Part shown: positions 33,124 through 33,875 of the stretch, piece by piece
Numbering within the stretch: position 1 is the stretch's first letter
How the letters are laid out: the number at the start of each line of letters is the position of its first letter
Made by a program: the position numbers and the translations under genes
Source: Candidatus Peregrinibacteria bacterium CG2_30_44_17
Lineage (GTDB): Bacteria > Patescibacteriota > Gracilibacteria > UBA1369 > UBA12470
Direction: 5' to 3'
Assembly: GCA_001873565.1 (NCBI GenBank)
Contig: MNZJ01000003.1
Coordinates: 1-33,875 of the forward strand
DNA: 33,875 bases
The notes under the pieces: generated by a model
Database searches by the model: none
What the model saw: the letters and a program-made list of their open reading frames with translations, nothing else
What the model was told of the DNA's origin: nothing

Positions 33124-33199
33124 GGCGACGTAGCCAAGTGGTTAAGGCAGCGGTTTGCAAAACCGCCATTCGTGGGTTCGATTCCCACCGTCGCCTCCA
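33124..33199 (+). tRNA. tRNA-Cys (anticodon GCA)
   Basis: A 76-nt tRNA. Acceptor GGCGACG pairs with CGTCGCC, discriminator T (U, as usual for Cys), encoded CCA. Anticodon stem GCGGT/ACCGC with loop TTGCAAA gives GCA. T arm GTGGG-TTCGATT-CCCAC. Confidence 0.96.
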
Positions 33200-33206
33200 A
33201 AATCTT

Positions 33207-33281
33207 AGGGGCGTAGTGTCAGTGGTAGCACGTTGGTCTCCAAAACCAAAAGGTCGGGTTCGAGCCCTGACGCCCCTGCCA
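33207..33281 (+). tRNA. tRNA-Trp (anticodon CCA)
   Basis: A 75-nt tRNA. Acceptor AGGGGCG pairs with CGCCCCT, discriminator G (usual for Trp), encoded CCA. Anticodon stem TTGGT/ACCAA with loop CTCCAAA gives CCA, reading UGG only. T arm TCGGG-TTCGAGC-CCTGA, with a mismatch-free stem. It sits 7 nt after tRNA-Cys. Confidence 0.95.
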
Positions 33282-33288
33282 AATTAAT

Positions 33289-33358
33289 TTTTTTCTATTG
33301 CTTCGTTCATGGCATCGGCTCTTTGAGCCTGCTGATATTCTCTCAGCAATAGAAAAAA
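33289..33358. repeat. 14-bp inverted repeat with inner hairpin after tRNA-Trp
   Basis: TTTTTTCTATTGCT (33289-33302) pairs with its complement at 33345-33358 across 42 bp, which contain GGCTC-TTT-GAGCC (33318-33330). The seven-T run right after tRNA-Trp may help end its transcript. The symmetric T and A runs would suit termination from either side. Confidence 0.7.
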
Positions 33359-33436
33359 TTATATGTAGCGGAGTTGTGTTATTCGCTATCCTTGGAGCAG
33401 CGAACTTTGGTTCTTATTCCTTTCCTTGAGCAAGTT

Positions 33437-33472
33437 CAAGATGCGTCCCCGCAAATGCGGGAACTTATCTTG
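33437..33472 (-). repeat. Hairpin directly downstream of tRNA-Leu
   Basis: On the minus strand, one base after the tRNA-Leu CCA: outer stem CAAGAT/ATCTTG, a five-base internal loop on each side, inner stem CCCGCA/TGCGGG. Its architecture and much of its sequence match the hairpin directly after tRNA-Lys (32251-32289). There is no T run, so a classical terminator is unlikely. Confidence 0.7.
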
Positions 33473-33473
33473 A

Positions 33474-33560
33474 TGGTGCCCAGGGCGGGAATCGAACCCG
33501 CACTCCGTAAACGGAACAGGATTTTAAGTCCTGCGTGTCTACCAATTCCACCACCTGGGC
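33474..33560 (-). tRNA. tRNA-Leu (anticodon TAA)
   Basis: An 87-nt class II tRNA on the minus strand. Acceptor GCCCAGG pairs with CCTGGGC, discriminator A, encoded CCA. Anticodon stem CAGGA/TCCTG with loop CTTAAAA gives TAA. The long variable arm has a TCCG/CGGA stem. T arm GCGGG-TTCGATT-CCCGC. Confidence 0.96.
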
Positions 33561-33875
33561 ATTTCAAATAAGTCCGATAAGAATTTTATCAGACGTTTAT
33601 TTCAACTCCAAGTGATAAGTTTTGTTTGGAGTCTCTCTCTCGTGCCTAATCGGTCAAGGTCGTTCAAATCTAAGCACAGCCTATTAATCGAAAGAATTCC
33701 CCGTAGCTTGCTACGGGTGTAAGATGTTCGCGTGAGCGAACACATTTACAAAAGCCATAACAAGAATATGATATTGTACCACTTGGTTTGTCCTGCTAAA
33801 TGCAGGAGGAAGGTTTTTACGAAAGAAGTGGAGTTAACTTTGAAGAAGGTGTGTGTGGGAATAAGTGAGAGGTTT
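33561..33875. other. Gene-free, hairpin-rich segment upstream of tRNA-Leu
   Basis: No protein gene or known RNA family recognised. Hairpins: GATAA/TTATC near 33575-33590, ACTCCAA/TTGGAGT (33605-33611 with 33626-33632), CCCGTAGC/GCTACGGG (33700-33707 with 33710-33717), TGTTCGC/GCGAACA closed by a GTGA tetraloop (33725-33742), TCCTGC/GCAGGA (33791-33807). On the minus strand TGG-TACAAT (33781-33773) is a plausible extended -10, giving tRNA-Leu a leader of about 200 nt or marking a separate small RNA. Confidence 0.5.

Noticed and set aside
33640-33720. Possible 23S rRNA 3' end, from short resemblances such as CTAATCGGTCAAGG
   Set aside because: The flanking sequence on either strand does not continue as 23S rRNA; the match is too short.
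33711-33758. A 15-codon minus-strand frame before the CCCGTAG hairpin, looking like another leader peptide
   Set aside because: The hairpin lacks a U run and no controlled protein gene follows, only tRNA-Leu; probably chance.

Overview
This window looks like a chromosomal segment of a small-genome bacterium of the Candidate Phyla Radiation (Patescibacteria), possibly close to Peregrinibacteria. The evidence is shortened versions of core enzymes (chorismate synthase 294 aa, NadB 383 aa, RadA 415 aa), tightly packed and overlapping genes, start codons almost without Shine-Dalgarno sequences, and a lone VirB4-type ATPase. UGA is used as a stop (prmC, prfA, tatD, nadB) and the Trp tRNA has a plain CCA anticodon, so the UGA=Gly code of Gracilibacteria and Absconditabacteria is not in use. 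The placement is an inference; no 16S gene is present.

Layout. 1-6203 (minus): gyrA, a calcium-repeat surface protein, rpmE (bL31), a terminator, then aroC overlapping tgt, which runs off the left edge. 6305-10988 (plus): a diguanylate cyclase, a VirB4-like ATPase with peculiar repeat tails, a zinc metalloprotease-like protein and a small unknown. 10985-12709 (minus): an SLH-domain C-terminal processing protease. 12843-20240 (plus): a large membrane-anchored FecR-like protein, gyrB, a lipoprotein, a small unknown, rpsU (bS21), prmC and prfA. 20241-20392: a palindromic intergenic element. 20393-22194 (minus): a PH/GRAM-like protein, a short NadB and a small unknown. 22301-23572 (plus): U32 peptidase-family protein. 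23538-28342 (minus): an aromatic biosynthesis operon, DAHP synthase-aroB-aroA-MFS transporter-aroK. 28661-29368 (plus): tatD. 29371-32027 (minus): a divergent RelA/SpoT-type synthetase and radA. 32174-33875: tRNA-Lys, a structured repeat segment, a lipoprotein, tRNA-Cys, tRNA-Trp, and tRNA-Leu on the minus strand, followed by structured non-coding DNA.

Most notable: (1) The 318-bp gap in front of the aromatic operon holds a complete ribosome-mediated attenuator: promoter, a 20-codon leader peptide ending in FVWAYFYFTNF, an antiterminator hairpin starting at the leader stop codon, and a competing terminator with seven U residues. It would couple expression of DAHP synthase, AroB, AroA, the transporter and AroK to Phe/Tyr/Trp charging. 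(2) rpsU is the only gene here with a full-strength Shine-Dalgarno among starts that otherwise lack one, a pattern matching bS21 autoregulation proposed for Bacteroidota. (3) An unrecognised-looking 438-aa protein carries all the sequence landmarks of a RelA/SpoT nucleotidyltransferase domain. (4) tRNA-Lys has a 19-nt copy of its 3' end 178 bp downstream, and similar hairpins directly follow tRNA-Lys and tRNA-Leu.

Promoters recur in one style: TATAAT or TAGAAT, often with an upstream TG, and a short leader to the ATG.
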